Below, one piece after another: positions 50,801-59,360 of a stretch of DNA of 64,000 bases. A program made the translations under genes and the position numbers. The number at the start of each line of letters is the position of its first letter. The first letter of the stretch is position 1. The notes beneath the pieces are model-generated. The model was not told where the DNA came from. It searched no databases and saw only the letters and a program-made list of their open reading frames with translations. Origin of the DNA: Onstottus_B arcticum. GTDB lineage: Bacteria > Acidobacteriota > Blastocatellia > UBA7656. The stretch spans positions 56,268 through 120,267 of the forward strand of contig JBBPIE010000021.1 of assembly GCA_038040485.1 (NCBI GenBank). Reading direction: 5' to 3'.

Positions 50801-52886
50801 CGGCGGCCCGACTTCCTTCCAGGCCAACATCATCGCGGGTTCGAGCGGCTCGCAAAGCTACCGTGAATACATGATGGAGATAGCCGACTTCGCGATCGTG
50901 TACACAAAGGACGATATTCCGGTCAATCCTCCGAATCGCATAGAGCACGATCTTCCCGAAGCTATCGGATCTCCAGTAATCGATGATCCTTCACAAAAGC
51001 CCACGCCTGAAGGAATATCTGCCGGCGATCCCGGAACGATGCTTATGAACTACCGCAACGAGCCAATACCTCTCCGTGTAGGCTCGTTTGACACGACCCA
51101 GGGACACTTCGTCCAGAACTTCGGGAAGGAAGGCATGCTCGCCTACGCTCTCAACTCGAGCGTTCATGGCGATCCGTTCACGCCAATCCTGAAAGCGTAT
51201 CCCGGCGATAGCATTCAGTTCAGGCTGTTGCAGGGGGCGCAGGAAGAGCAACACGTCGTAAACATTCACGGGCACAGGTGGTTGTTTGAGCCAACTGCCC
51301 CGAACTCCGGCTTCACCAACGCTCAGTCAATAGGGATCTCCGAGCACTTCGAGTTCCTGATGTCGGACAAGGTGATGCCGGTATTCAACAGCAGCGGCAT
51401 CGCGGACTTCCTGTACCAGTCCGCGTCAACGGACAATCTATGGGACGGGATGTGGGGTTTGATGAGGACCTATAGGGACCTTCAACCGGGTCTTGGCACG
51501 CTGCCGAATAACCCCAGTTTTCAAACAGCATCGGTGCACCCGCTCAAGCGTCCCGGAGCCGTGTCGCCAGCTCCTGACGAGATATTGGCAAAGCCAACCG
51601 GCGGTGGTTTCGCGCCGCCTCCTCCTCAGGGCATAAACACTTGTCCCACTAGTCCTGGCTCGCCGCCTATCAAGAACTTCACCGTCCAGGCGTGGATGGC
51701 GAAGGACCTTGTCGGACCGGATGGCATCGTCTACAACAAGAACTTCAGCTTTCACGACCCTGCGGGAATCGTCTACATAGACAAGAATGACCACGCCGCA
51801 ATCGTTGCGGGCGTGAAGCCACTCGAGCCAATCGTGATACGTGTCAATGCGGGTGACTGCATGCAAGTTGTGCTTGATAACAAGCTGCCCGAGGTGGTGC
51901 CCGAGTACGATAGCTGGAACTTGATGCCCGCGATCGTTCCCCACTTCAACTTCAATCAGGTGACGACTTCAAACCGCGTGAGCCTGCATCCGCAGTTGCT
52001 GTTCCACGACGTGACCGGCTCGGATGGAGCGGCTATTGGGTTGAATCCTGATACAACCGTTGGACCTGGCCAGAGCATACAGTACGCATGGTATGCGGGC
52101 AGCGTGACCATTAGCGGGTCTACCTTCACCTTCATGCCGATCGAATACGGCACCACGCACTTGCGAGACTATGGCGACGTAATCAAGCACAGCTCGCACG
52201 GCCTGATTGGAACGCTGATCGTAGAGCCGAGATTCTCTACACAGACGCTCGTAACCCAAAGCAACGCCACGGCGGATGTTAGAAGTGCAACCAACGCTTT
52301 GTTGTTCCGCGAGTTTGTCATCAATTATCAGGATGACATCACGATGCAGAACAAAGAGGGAAAGCCGATGGAGGCCACACCCGCCGGCGACGACCCGGAA
52401 GACAGCGGGATGAAGGCGTTCAACTACAAGACCGAGCCTCTGTGGGCCCGCCTAGGCTTCCCACCGGAGACTGACCAGCGGACGATGGGCGATCAGATCT
52501 ACACGAACACGCTCAGTTCTCTGTTCCCGAACGCAGGGTGTGGCGCACCGCCTTGTGATCCTGCAACACCGATCTTCACTGCGAAGATCGGGACCCCGGT
52601 TCGGTTCCGTGTCCTCGAGACCGCCGGCCATGGGCGCCAGCATGGGTTTACGATCTTCGGTCATCACTGGAACTTCGAGCCGTGGACTCTGAATTCGACG
52701 GTGCTGGGAGCCAATCCTTTCACCTTCGAGATCGGTTCGCAAAGCGGCATCGGCCCAACCCGGCATCTCAACTTGCTGATGCAGGCTGGTGGGTTGATGA
52801 ACATCAAGGGTGACTATCTCTACAGAACGCAGGACAGCTTCAATTTCAGCAGCGGACTGTGGGGTATCTTCCGAGTAACTCAATAA
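47826..52886 (+). CDS. Giant multicopper-oxidase-like protein (MofA/MnxG-type putative Mn(II) oxidase)
   Basis: This 1686-residue protein has a signal peptide (cleaved near ISARAQ, residue 38). Three cupredoxin-rich blocks each begin around a (V/A)N(E/S/A)GDC phrase (about residues 116, 820 and 1340). Block 1 has HIFHLHAHQW (476-485) and HCHLYPHFAQGMW (531-543); together these give the type 1 copper ligands Cys532, His537 and Met542, and type 2/3 histidines. Further His clusters lie at 854/856, 951/953 with 959-962, 1143-1150 and 1602-1614. Only block 1 keeps the type 1 Cys. Size and dispersed copper sites match MofA/MnxG-type manganese oxidases. Mn(II) as substrate is inferred; other metals or organics are possible. 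Confidence 0.8.
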   Translation: MSDNKFGKTLRVWLPKLLGGGLSLVGLFSLCAISARAQDDAVPPTTPTCGKTVTANVVAFDQIIFYNRFGSFDPGGMMFALKRDVVSIVPETRLTAGNVQLRGDKRPRPIVLRVNEGDCLAVTFTNWLTPNRADVEGLKFINAPDKLPYFGPPVAIPPDEDDPNGPTSFDGKVKLSKGDTPATRTASVHVNGLDLVGSIASDGSNVGMNASSLVETNLSKTYTWYAAKQGQYLLFSTAATSGGEGDGGQIDHGLFGTVNVEPKNAKWYRSQVTPEVLAVATITGLSTIGTPRIDYEAVFPGTTTKALNMLSTTNEIIYTDLNAVITGFTEDCTKAPPSGTCGQQFREFTVIFHDELETGAPAFPEMLTDRSVFASIKDGFGINYGASSVGTEVLANRKKVGPSANCPECNYEEFFLESWSNGDPAVLVKYGPINPLTGFAKAIAGLFPDDPGNVHHSYMNDPVRFRNVHAGPKETHIFHLHAHQWLQSPRDENSLYLDSQTISPGASFTYEINYGGGGNRNLGSPGDSIFHCHLYPHFAQGMWELWRNHDVFENGKVGLNAAVGGNVAGGRNLPDGEIAAGIPQMALIPIPGKGLPPMPTTNFQGFPFYMAGVAGHRPSQAPLGREVGLDGGLPRHIIVGGTAIVGPPAIPQEYMDDPINIRVRNANSDPFLLGFAKKLVTANLLLVPEDGTLPEKEAIKFHQGLLIPGGAPVTTIYNWKGWAYPSVNSAGVSAPFFVNGRPPIAGAPYADPCPTTFVDGNGATRAVPLRKYRAAWVQFDMTVNTSNWHDRQARIAVLERDVKATLDYSRPAEPLFFRANSGDCIDYRVTNLIPANLNLDDFQVFQATDIIGQHIHLVKFDVTASDGAGNGWNYESGAFSPEAVRERIDANNLFQNQIGGTQILTAKTHPFFLEGPKGAWIGAQTHIERWWADPLINTLGKDRTLRTVFTHDHFGPSGHQHHGLYAGLVIEPTDSVWKSIDNATTFGSRVVDGGPTSFQANIIAGSSGSQSYREYMMEIADFAIVYTKDDIPVNPPNRIEHDLPEAIGSPVIDDPSQKPTPEGISAGDPGTMLMNYRNEPIPLRVGSFDTTQGHFVQNFGKEGMLAYALNSSVHGDPFTPILKAYPGDSIQFRLLQGAQEEQHVVNIHGHRWLFEPTAPNSGFTNAQSIGISEHFEFLMSDKVMPVFNSSGIADFLYQSASTDNLWDGMWGLMRTYRDLQPGLGTLPNNPSFQTASVHPLKRPGAVSPAPDEILAKPTGGGFAPPPPQGINTCPTSPGSPPIKNFTVQAWMAKDLVGPDGIVYNKNFSFHDPAGIVYIDKNDHAAIVAGVKPLEPIVIRVNAGDCMQVVLDNKLPEVVPEYDSWNLMPAIVPHFNFNQVTTSNRVSLHPQLLFHDVTGSDGAAIGLNPDTTVGPGQSIQYAWYAGSVTISGSTFTFMPIEYGTTHLRDYGDVIKHSSHGLIGTLIVEPRFSTQTLVTQSNATADVRSATNALLFREFVINYQDDITMQNKEGKPMEATPAGDDPEDSGMKAFNYKTEPLWARLGFPPETDQRTMGDQIYTNTLSSLFPNAGCGAPPCDPATPIFTAKIGTPVRFRVLETAGHGRQHGFTIFGHHWNFEPWTLNSTVLGANPFTFEIGSQSGIGPTRHLNLLMQAGGLMNIKGDYLYRTQDSFNFSSGLWGIFRVTQ

Positions 52887-53260
52887 CTGACGGCTGTTCA
52901 ATTCCCCGGGCTGGAGGCTCAATGCCTCCGGCAGGGTTTATCGGCGCGGGTGCTGGGTATCACTTTGAACCAGCTCCGCGCCGACTTGTTTCATTGTAAG
53001 ACACCCTCCTGAAACGACGACCTCCATACTCGAAGCAATCAAGGCTATTCTGAGCACCTCGCCGCCGGTATGCCGGTTGCAGACTTCCAGGTTGGCCGTT
53101 GCGGCGTGATAATCCTAACGGCAACCGGGATACACTGCGACGAGAGACGGATCCTGATCATCGGAAGGGTCGATGTCCAAGTTTCCGCCGGCTGATGGCT
53201 TGGACGGACTAGCTGCTCCATCGGAGTTGAATCTTTGCCTGAGCTGCCTGGATGGCGCCG
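52887..53260. other. Spacer between the multicopper oxidase and propeller genes
   Basis: No gene is apparent. A GGCTGGAGGC...GCCTCCGGC hairpin-like segment lies just after the stop. The stretch ends at the promoter of the propeller gene. Confidence 0.4.
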
Positions 53261-53288
53261 TTGAACAAGAGGTATTCAAGTCTAGAAT
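53261..53288 (+). promoter_or_regulatory. Promoter of the propeller-SCO operon
   Basis: TTGAAC (53261-53266), a 16-nt spacer and TAGAAT (53283-53288) form a good sigma-70 promoter. The leader to the ATG at 53388 would be about 90 nt. This suggests the propeller and SCO genes can be made separately from the oxidase. Confidence 0.55.
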
Positions 53289-53387
53289 TCGCATAGACTA
53301 TGCTTTCGGTCATTAGCTGGCCGCGAGCATGTTGCGGGGGGCTTACCGGGGCCACGGGAAGGTCCCCCGCAAGATTGAGGATTGAAA

Positions 53388-55424
53388 ATGCTGACAAAGA
53401 AGATCGCCCGTTCAAAAGTCCTCGCAGTATCGCAGTTGTTGGTTTTGACTTTACTCGGTGTCGCACCGGCGAACGCGCAAACCCAGGCGGGGAAGGATCA
53501 ACCGGTTTTCAAAGCGCCCCCCGCATCGACGAGCGGCAATGCCCCGGCTTCATCCATCTCGCAGCGGTACGAGAAGGAAGGCATCCTGATCGAGTTTTCG
53601 ATCAACTCGATAAAAAAAGATTCAGGCAAGGACGCCGGCCTCGTTGCTGGTGCTGATGCCAACGTAGCATTCCGGGTAACCGACAAGAGTACCGGCCAGC
53701 CAATCAGGGGCTTGCGTCCGAGCGCCTGGCTCAGCGGACGCGCCGCCGACCACGCACCCAATGAGGCTGAGTGCAAAGACTCAATCCGGGCCTTCATGGC
53801 CGGGAGGCTCAGCGCCCGCGCTGACATAGACCTGAACAGCTACTCGATGCTCACCCTCAATCACGACAACACAATTACCTTCATCAATCCGCAAATATCA
53901 TTCAACGTCACGAAGCTTGAAAGCATCATCCCGCTGCCGGGCCCGGGTCTTGATTGGGTACTTTCAAAGAACGGAGACTTCCTCTATGTAACAATGCCTT
54001 CGCTGTCGTCGGTCGCGGTCATCAACACGATAACGCGCGAGCTCACCGGAACAATATTGACCGGCGACAAGACCAGGCCGGCGCGCGTGGCGATCTCACC
54101 CGACGGCCGTCACGTGTGGGTCGGGTTGGACGATTCGCCTTCGGTCGCCGTGATTGACACAGCGACTAATAAGCTAGCCGGCTTCGCCCCCGCGGGCGCG
54201 GGATTGCACAACATCGCTTTCACGCCCGACAGCCGGTTTGCCTACGTCACCAACAGCGCAGCAGACACAGTGTCAGCGATTGACGCAAAAACCTTTTTGA
54301 AGATAAGCGACATCGCGGTAGGTAAGACACCGGTCCCCATCGCATTCAGCAGCGCGGGCAACGCTGTCTACGTCGCATCGATCAACGGCGGAGCGATCGA
54401 AGTAATCAGCCCCGAAAAGCAACAGGTCGTAAAGAGAATTCCGCTCAAGCGAGGTATCGTTGCGCTCAGGTTCGACCGCTCGGGACGGTACGGTTTCGCA
54501 ATCAATCAAATCGAGGGCGCAGCTTCCGTTATTGACGCCGCGACCAACGGGGTTATCGCTGAAGGCGAAGTGGTAAAAGGCGCAGATCAAGTGACCTTCA
54601 CAAACTCCTATGCTTATGTTCGAGGCACTGAAACGGAGAAGTTCTCATTGATTGAGCTGAATGAGGTCAAAAAGGGAAAGTTCGCGCCCGTCAATATCCA
54701 GGCCGGCAGCCTTCCCCCGAACGCGTCGCCTCAGGACATTGGCGTCGCCGATATGATCCAGCCGACGCCCGACGGTAGCTCCGTGATTATCGCGAACGCC
54801 CCTGACCAGATGTCCTACTACTATGTCGAAGGGATGATGGTTCCGATGGGGACGTTTCAAAACTACAAACGCAAGCCGCGCGGTTTGATGCTCATAGATC
54901 GCAGCCTGAGGGAAACCGCCCCGGGAGTCTACTCGTCCACGGTGAAGCTCAAGAACGCCGGTCTTTTCGACGTTCCGGTGATCTTTGACCAGCCGCGAAT
55001 TACCAATTGCTTCGAGGCTACAGTTGGCGACTCGCCGTTCGCTGAGAAGATCAAGGCGCACGCCTCTACGCTCATCGAGCCGCTGTTCAAAGGCACTCGG
55101 TACGATCCAGCCGCGGCGGTGACCCTCAAGTTCAAGGTCAGCGATTCCATCACCAAGCAACCGATATCCGGGCTCAGGGATGTTCAGATACTCATCTTCG
55201 AGCCGCCCGGCATCTGGCAAAAGCGAGTCTGGGCAAAAGAAGTCGGCTCGGGGATTTATCAAGTAACAGAATTGCTCCCTCACGAAGGCTACTACAGAGT
55301 GATGACCCAGATAGAGTCTCGCGGGATACGTTACGCGAGCTTGCCTTTCACCAATCTGGAGGTGTTAAATGACGCGAAAGGCGAGCAGGAGGGAGCTACG
55401 AAGAAAGTGGAGATCAAGAAGTGA
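53388..55424 (+). CDS. Exported YVTN-family beta-propeller protein
   Basis: This 678-residue protein has a signal peptide (cleaved near APANAQ). An N-terminal beta domain follows (about 60-130, VAFRVTDKSTGQPIRGL). A propeller with repeats such as GDFLYVTMPSLSSVAVINTITREL, GRHVWVGLDDSPSVAVIDTATNKL and SRFAYVTNSAADTVSAIDAKTF spans about 185-500. A C-terminal beta domain (about 560-660, LKFKVSDSITKQPISGLRDVQ) resembles the N-terminal one. Related YVTN/YncE proteins bind extracytoplasmic partners. It sits between the copper oxidase gene and the SCO gene, whose GTG start overlaps its stop. GAGG lies 7 nt before the ATG; a TTG two codons upstream was not used. Confidence 0.82.
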   Translation: MLTKKIARSKVLAVSQLLVLTLLGVAPANAQTQAGKDQPVFKAPPASTSGNAPASSISQRYEKEGILIEFSINSIKKDSGKDAGLVAGADANVAFRVTDKSTGQPIRGLRPSAWLSGRAADHAPNEAECKDSIRAFMAGRLSARADIDLNSYSMLTLNHDNTITFINPQISFNVTKLESIIPLPGPGLDWVLSKNGDFLYVTMPSLSSVAVINTITRELTGTILTGDKTRPARVAISPDGRHVWVGLDDSPSVAVIDTATNKLAGFAPAGAGLHNIAFTPDSRFAYVTNSAADTVSAIDAKTFLKISDIAVGKTPVPIAFSSAGNAVYVASINGGAIEVISPEKQQVVKRIPLKRGIVALRFDRSGRYGFAINQIEGAASVIDAATNGVIAEGEVVKGADQVTFTNSYAYVRGTETEKFSLIELNEVKKGKFAPVNIQAGSLPPNASPQDIGVADMIQPTPDGSSVIIANAPDQMSYYYVEGMMVPMGTFQNYKRKPRGLMLIDRSLRETAPGVYSSTVKLKNAGLFDVPVIFDQPRITNCFEATVGDSPFAEKIKAHASTLIEPLFKGTRYDPAAAVTLKFKVSDSITKQPISGLRDVQILIFEPPGIWQKRVWAKEVGSGIYQVTELLPHEGYYRVMTQIESRGIRYASLPFTNLEVLNDAKGEQEGATKKVEIKK

Positions 55425-56896
55425 ATAGTCCATCAGGCGTGCGCGTCGCTTCAACCTCGCAAATTGTGGATGATCGTCAGATCGAGAAGAGCCCTAAACC
55501 CCGATTGATGTGTTTCAGTTCCCTTCTCCTGATGCTTGCCATTGCTCTGTCATCTGTTGTTCTTGATGCACCGGTTGTCGCGCAAGCTGAAACCAAGACG
55601 GTGTTCTACGTCTGCGTGATGGACAGGGATGTGAAAGCTACAAAACCCGGCAAGTGCCCAAAGTGCGGAATGGCTTTGAGACGCGCGATCAGTGAACCAA
55701 CTATAGCCGCGGCCGAGACGGCGAAGCCCGAAGCGACTGCGATCGCCGACGGCGCGTCCCTAAACCTTGCCCGTATTCCGGACACAACCGTCTACGACCA
55801 GCACGGCCGGAAACTTCAGTTCTACAACGATCTGGTCAAGGGAAAGACAGTAGCGATCAACTTCCTCTTCACAACCTGCACGACGATCTGCCCACCGCTT
55901 GCCGCGACGTTTCGCAAGGTCCAACAAGAGCTAGGCGACCGGGTTGGACGAGACGTGTCTTTGATTTCGATCACCGTTGACCCTTCCACTGACGTGCCTG
56001 AGCGGTTGAACACCTTTGCCTCAAAGTTCAACGCCGGACCCGGTTGGTCGTTTATTACCGGCACACCGTCTGAGATAGACCGGCTGCTGAAAGCTCTCGG
56101 CGCGGGGGTTTCCGATAAGACTGACCATACGCCAATGGTCCTGGTGGGAAACGACGCCGCCGGCTACTGGACACGCACTTATGGGCTCGCCCCTCCGCGT
56201 GCGCTTGTCAAAGTGATCACGGACGTGATGGCTAAAACCGGGCGAGAGGACTCGAGCGTGCAGGTCCCCTTGCCGGCCGGTTCATCAATCGCAGCGCAAA
56301 CTGAGAGACAGGTGGAGAGGAAACTTGACGCCGGTGTCGCTATTAACCCTGCGGCCGGTACTTCATCGCCTCGCACCCAACAAAGTGCGGCAAAGACCCC
56401 GGCGGAAAAGGCCGCAGCCTATTTCCCGAACACCGTTTTGTACACGCAGGACAACAAGCCTGTTCATTTCTTTGACGACTTGCTCAAGGGTAAGACGGTC
56501 TTGATCAACTTCATGTTCACGACCTGCACGGGCATCTGTCCGCCGATGACTGCGAATCTCCTCAAGGTCCAGGCCTATCTGGGTGAACGCGTCGGCAACG
56601 ACATCAATATGATCTCGATAAGCGTTGATCCTCTTGTGGACACGCCAGCCGCGCTCAAGAAGTACGCAACGAATTACAAGGTGAAGGATGGCTGGTTCTT
56701 TCTGACTGGCAGCAAAGCCGATGTCGATCTCGTCCTAAGCAAAGTAGGTGGGTTCGTTAAGGACAAGAACGAGCACAGCGGCCTGGTGATGGTCGGGAAC
56801 CTCGCGACGGGCGAATGGCTGAAGGTATTCGCGATGGCGAAGCCCTCGGAGATCGCGGACTCGGTATTGAAAGTCGCCGGACCAAAGCAGGATTGA
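55421..56896 (+). CDS. Tandem SCO1/SenC protein with heavy-metal-binding motif
   Basis: This 491-residue protein has an N-terminal anchor (about 33-54). A YVCVMDRD...PGKCPKCGMAL motif follows (Cys79, Cys82, Met84), like heavy-metal-binding domains on copper-handling proteins. Two complete SCO domains come next, each with the thioredoxin-fold CxxxC and a later His: Cys153/Cys157 with His236, and Cys369/Cys373 with His452. SCO proteins deliver copper to CuA or other cuproenzymes or act as thiol reductases. Two full copies in one chain is unusual. The GTG start overlaps the propeller stop by four bases. It probably loads copper into the multicopper oxidase, as inference. Confidence 0.88.
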   Translation: MNSPSGVRVASTSQIVDDRQIEKSPKPRLMCFSSLLLMLAIALSSVVLDAPVVAQAETKTVFYVCVMDRDVKATKPGKCPKCGMALRRAISEPTIAAAETAKPEATAIADGASLNLARIPDTTVYDQHGRKLQFYNDLVKGKTVAINFLFTTCTTICPPLAATFRKVQQELGDRVGRDVSLISITVDPSTDVPERLNTFASKFNAGPGWSFITGTPSEIDRLLKALGAGVSDKTDHTPMVLVGNDAAGYWTRTYGLAPPRALVKVITDVMAKTGREDSSVQVPLPAGSSIAAQTERQVERKLDAGVAINPAAGTSSPRTQQSAAKTPAEKAAAYFPNTVLYTQDNKPVHFFDDLLKGKTVLINFMFTTCTGICPPMTANLLKVQAYLGERVGNDINMISISVDPLVDTPAALKKYATNYKVKDGWFFLTGSKADVDLVLSKVGGFVKDKNEHSGLVMVGNLATGEWLKVFAMAKPSEIADSVLKVAGPKQD

Positions 56897-56900
56897 GAAA

Positions 56901-56958
56901 TCAGCGGTCAGTGGTCAGTGCTCTTTGGTCAGTGGTCGGTGGTCAGTAGTCAGTGGTG
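56901..56958. repeat. GGTCAGT short tandem repeat
   Basis: Degenerate 7-bp units of the GGTCAGT type repeat about eight times here. The tract sits between the SCO and cytochrome genes. It may be a hypervariable spacer. Confidence 0.7.
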
Positions 56959-57004
56959 AGCTTGCGATCTTCTTGACACGTTCTCGCGGAGGATCCCAAT
57001 TCGA

Positions 57005-58651
57005 ATGTCTTCTCTTCGTCATCTTTGTGTCCCTTATGTCCTTCGGGTCCTTTGCGTCCTTTGTTTCTCAGCAGTAACGATTACGTGGTTGATGACGTCC
57101 AGCAATGTCGCGGCGCAGGCCGCGAAAGAGCTCACACCCCAAGAGAGCCGCGGCAAGCAGATTTACCTGAAAGGTGAGAGCGATGGCGGCGAGATCATAG
57201 CCATCCTGGGCAACGGCGAGTTAGAGCTGCCGGCCGGCTCCTTCCCCTGCTCGAACTGCCACGGGTTGAGGGGCGAAGGATCGAAAGAGGGAGGCATTCA
57301 GCCCACTCCCCTCGATTGGCGTACGCTGTCTTCTTCGCATCAATCACCGCTCACCCGCAATGATCGCGGTCCTTACTCAGACATCACGCTGGCTCGGTCG
57401 ATCAACCGGGGCCTTGATTCGAGTGGAGGCCGGCTTCACCCGGGGATGCCGCGTTATAAGATGGCCGCGGGTCAGATGAGTGACCTGATCGCCTATCTCA
57501 AGAAGATCGGCTCGGACGCGGACGCTGATCCCGGGTTGACCGATGACGCGATCAAGATGGGAGCCGCGCTGCCGATGAGCGGACCGCTTGCCCGAGTGGG
57601 CGAAGACATAAGAGCGGCTCTGGCAGCCTGTTTTGCGGACGTCAACTCAAAGGGCGGAATCTACGGCCGGCGCCTCGAGTTGCTGGTCGAGGACTCGAAG
57701 GGCGATGCCGCGGGCACCGCCGAGGCGACGCGGAAGCTGGTCGAGCAAGGCAAGGTCTTTGCTCTGCTGGGGAGCTTCGAGCCTCAGGGCAGCGATGAGA
57801 CCAACAAGTTTCTGAGCCGAAGCGAGGTGGCGCTGATAGGCCCGGTCACGCTGTCGCCCCGCCTGCCGGTCGTACCCAACCGTTATGTGTTCTACCTGCT
57901 GCCAAGTTTTGGCGACCAGGCACGTTCGCTTGTGGACTTCGTCGGTTCGGAAGCGACGCGGCCGAAAGGGCGGGCGGCCGCCCGGCTCGCGGTCGTTTAC
58001 TCGGACGGAGACTTTGACCAGGATGCGCTGGCCGGTTTGCGGTCTCAGGCGAAGCTGTACTCGATGCAGTTAGTCTCTGAGCAAAGCTACAAAGGCGGCA
58101 CGCTCTCGGCAGCCGCGGCCGTCGCAGCGTTAGCCCCAAAGAAACCTGACTACGTTTTCTTCTTCGGCGGCGCCGAGGATATTACGTCCTTTGCGGCCGA
58201 GATGGACCGGGCGAAGCTTGAAGCCGGAGTCCTAAGCTCAGCGGTGATGGTTGGACGAAGCGCGTTCAGCCTGCCGCCCGCGGTCGCACTCCGCACCTAT
58301 CTTGCATATCCGGTTTCGCTGCCCTCTGAAGCGGAATTCGGCGACTTCCTCGCGGTGATGACGAAAGCGGGAGTCAATGTGCGAAGCGCGGCATTTCAGG
58401 CAGTGGCTTACGCGGCGGCAAAGATTTTTATCGAAGCCGCCAAAAACGCAGACAGACAACTGAGCCGCGACGCGCTGCTGAATTCACTCGAGCGGCTTCA
58501 GGGCTTTGAGACGGGCGTGATTGGGCCCGTCACCTTTGGGCCTAATCGGCGAGTTGGAGCGACGGGTTCTTACATCGTCGGAATTGACTCGATCAACAAG
58601 CAATACGTGACTGCCAGTGACCGCATCGTGCCAAGAAGCGCCGTGCAATAA
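57005..58651 (+). CDS. Cytochrome c fused to a type-1 periplasmic-binding domain
   Basis: This 548-residue protein has a signal peptide (about 1-38) and a cytochrome c domain (about 45-170). The haem-binding CSNCH motif (Cys82, Cys85, His86) and distal Met148 in GMPRYKM are in that domain. From about 180 a leucine/amide-binding-type periplasmic fold follows: IKMGAALPMSGPLARVGEDIRAALAACFADVNSKGGIYGRRLELLVEDSKGD. ABC substrate-binding proteins of this type usually work alone, so the fusion is unusual. It may sense or capture a ligand and pass electrons to the adjacent oxidase. GGAGG lies 12 nt before the ATG. Confidence 0.85.
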   Translation: MSSLRHLCVPYVLRVLCVLCFSAVTITWLMTSSNVAAQAAKELTPQESRGKQIYLKGESDGGEIIAILGNGELELPAGSFPCSNCHGLRGEGSKEGGIQPTPLDWRTLSSSHQSPLTRNDRGPYSDITLARSINRGLDSSGGRLHPGMPRYKMAAGQMSDLIAYLKKIGSDADADPGLTDDAIKMGAALPMSGPLARVGEDIRAALAACFADVNSKGGIYGRRLELLVEDSKGDAAGTAEATRKLVEQGKVFALLGSFEPQGSDETNKFLSRSEVALIGPVTLSPRLPVVPNRYVFYLLPSFGDQARSLVDFVGSEATRPKGRAAARLAVVYSDGDFDQDALAGLRSQAKLYSMQLVSEQSYKGGTLSAAAAVAALAPKKPDYVFFFGGAEDITSFAAEMDRAKLEAGVLSSAVMVGRSAFSLPPAVALRTYLAYPVSLPSEAEFGDFLAVMTKAGVNVRSAAFQAVAYAAAKIFIEAAKNADRQLSRDALLNSLERLQGFETGVIGPVTFGPNRRVGATGSYIVGIDSINKQYVTASDRIVPRSAVQ

Positions 58652-58834
58652 GTGCTCGCCCGACAAGTCAGCCGGGCTCCTGGACCCGACGGTCGCCAAT
58701 CCCCAAAACTCGACTCATCTGAAGACAGTCCAAGGCGCGAGGCATTGTCGAGAGACGCTAACGGGCCTATACTCGGTCCAAAAGAAACTGGGCGTGCTTC
58801 AAGATAACGCGGTGATGTGTGAGGGATTGGTGAA

Positions 58835-59122
58835 GTGCAAATTGAAACCATCGTTTGCCCTGAACGGATTGAAGCCAAACTCGAATCCAAGCATCATGTC
58901 ACCTTTAGCGAGGCGAGGCAGATTCTATTTAGCGAGCCGCGCATTCGTTTCGCGGAAAAGGGACACACGGCTGGCGAGAATGTTTACGCCGCCTTCGGAC
59001 AAACGCTTGGCGGCAGATATCTTTCAGTCTTTTTCATCTACAAGCCGAGACTCAAGACGGCGGTCATCATCAGCGCTCGCGACATGAGCGACAAGGAGCG
59101 CAAAACCTATGGCAGAAAATAA
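58835..59122 (+). CDS. BrnT-like type II toxin
   Basis: This 95-residue protein has a RelE-superfamily BrnT-like pattern: EARQILFSEPRIRFAEKG, then NVYAAFGQTLGGRYLSVFFIY and a late ISARDMSDKERKTYGRK. BrnT toxins are ribosome-independent or ribosome-dependent RNases blocked by BrnA. A GTG start at 58835 follows a GAGGGATTGG-type ribosome-binding site. It overlaps the antitoxin-like gene by 14 nt. Confidence 0.72.
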   Translation: MQIETIVCPERIEAKLESKHHVTFSEARQILFSEPRIRFAEKGHTAGENVYAAFGQTLGGRYLSVFFIYKPRLKTAVIISARDMSDKERKTYGRK

Positions 59123-59360
59123 ACTCAGCAGCATTTCCAAGGCCGATTCAGACGAAAAGATCGGAGAGTTTTGGGACAGTCACGACTTTACGGAGTTCGA
59201 TACGGATGCGGCAGACGCCGAATTCGAAGTGACTTGCACGGTTCCTGTCAGCATTGAATTGCTGAGCGAGATTGAAAAGCAGGCTGCAAAACGAGGAGTA
59301 AAGGTAGACGAGTTGGTTAATCTTTGGCTGCAGCAAAAACTTGACGAAGAAGCTGCTTAA
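59109..59360 (+). CDS. CopG/BrnA-like antitoxin
   Basis: This 83-residue protein has the CopG-type antitoxin phrase GEFWDSHDFTEFDTDAAD, then a short ribbon-helix-helix-like C-terminus (VPVSIELLSEIEKQAAKRGVKVDELVNLWLQQKL). It follows and overlaps the BrnT-like toxin gene. In this family the antitoxin neutralises the toxin and represses the operon. The toxin-first order is normal for brnTA. Confidence 0.75.
   Translation: MAENKLSSISKADSDEKIGEFWDSHDFTEFDTDAADAEFEVTCTVPVSIELLSEIEKQAAKRGVKVDELVNLWLQQKLDEEAA

Noticed and set aside
56992..57004. A TTGACA-like -35 before the cytochrome fusion gene
   Set aside because: No acceptable -10 hexamer lies at 16-18 nt before the start.
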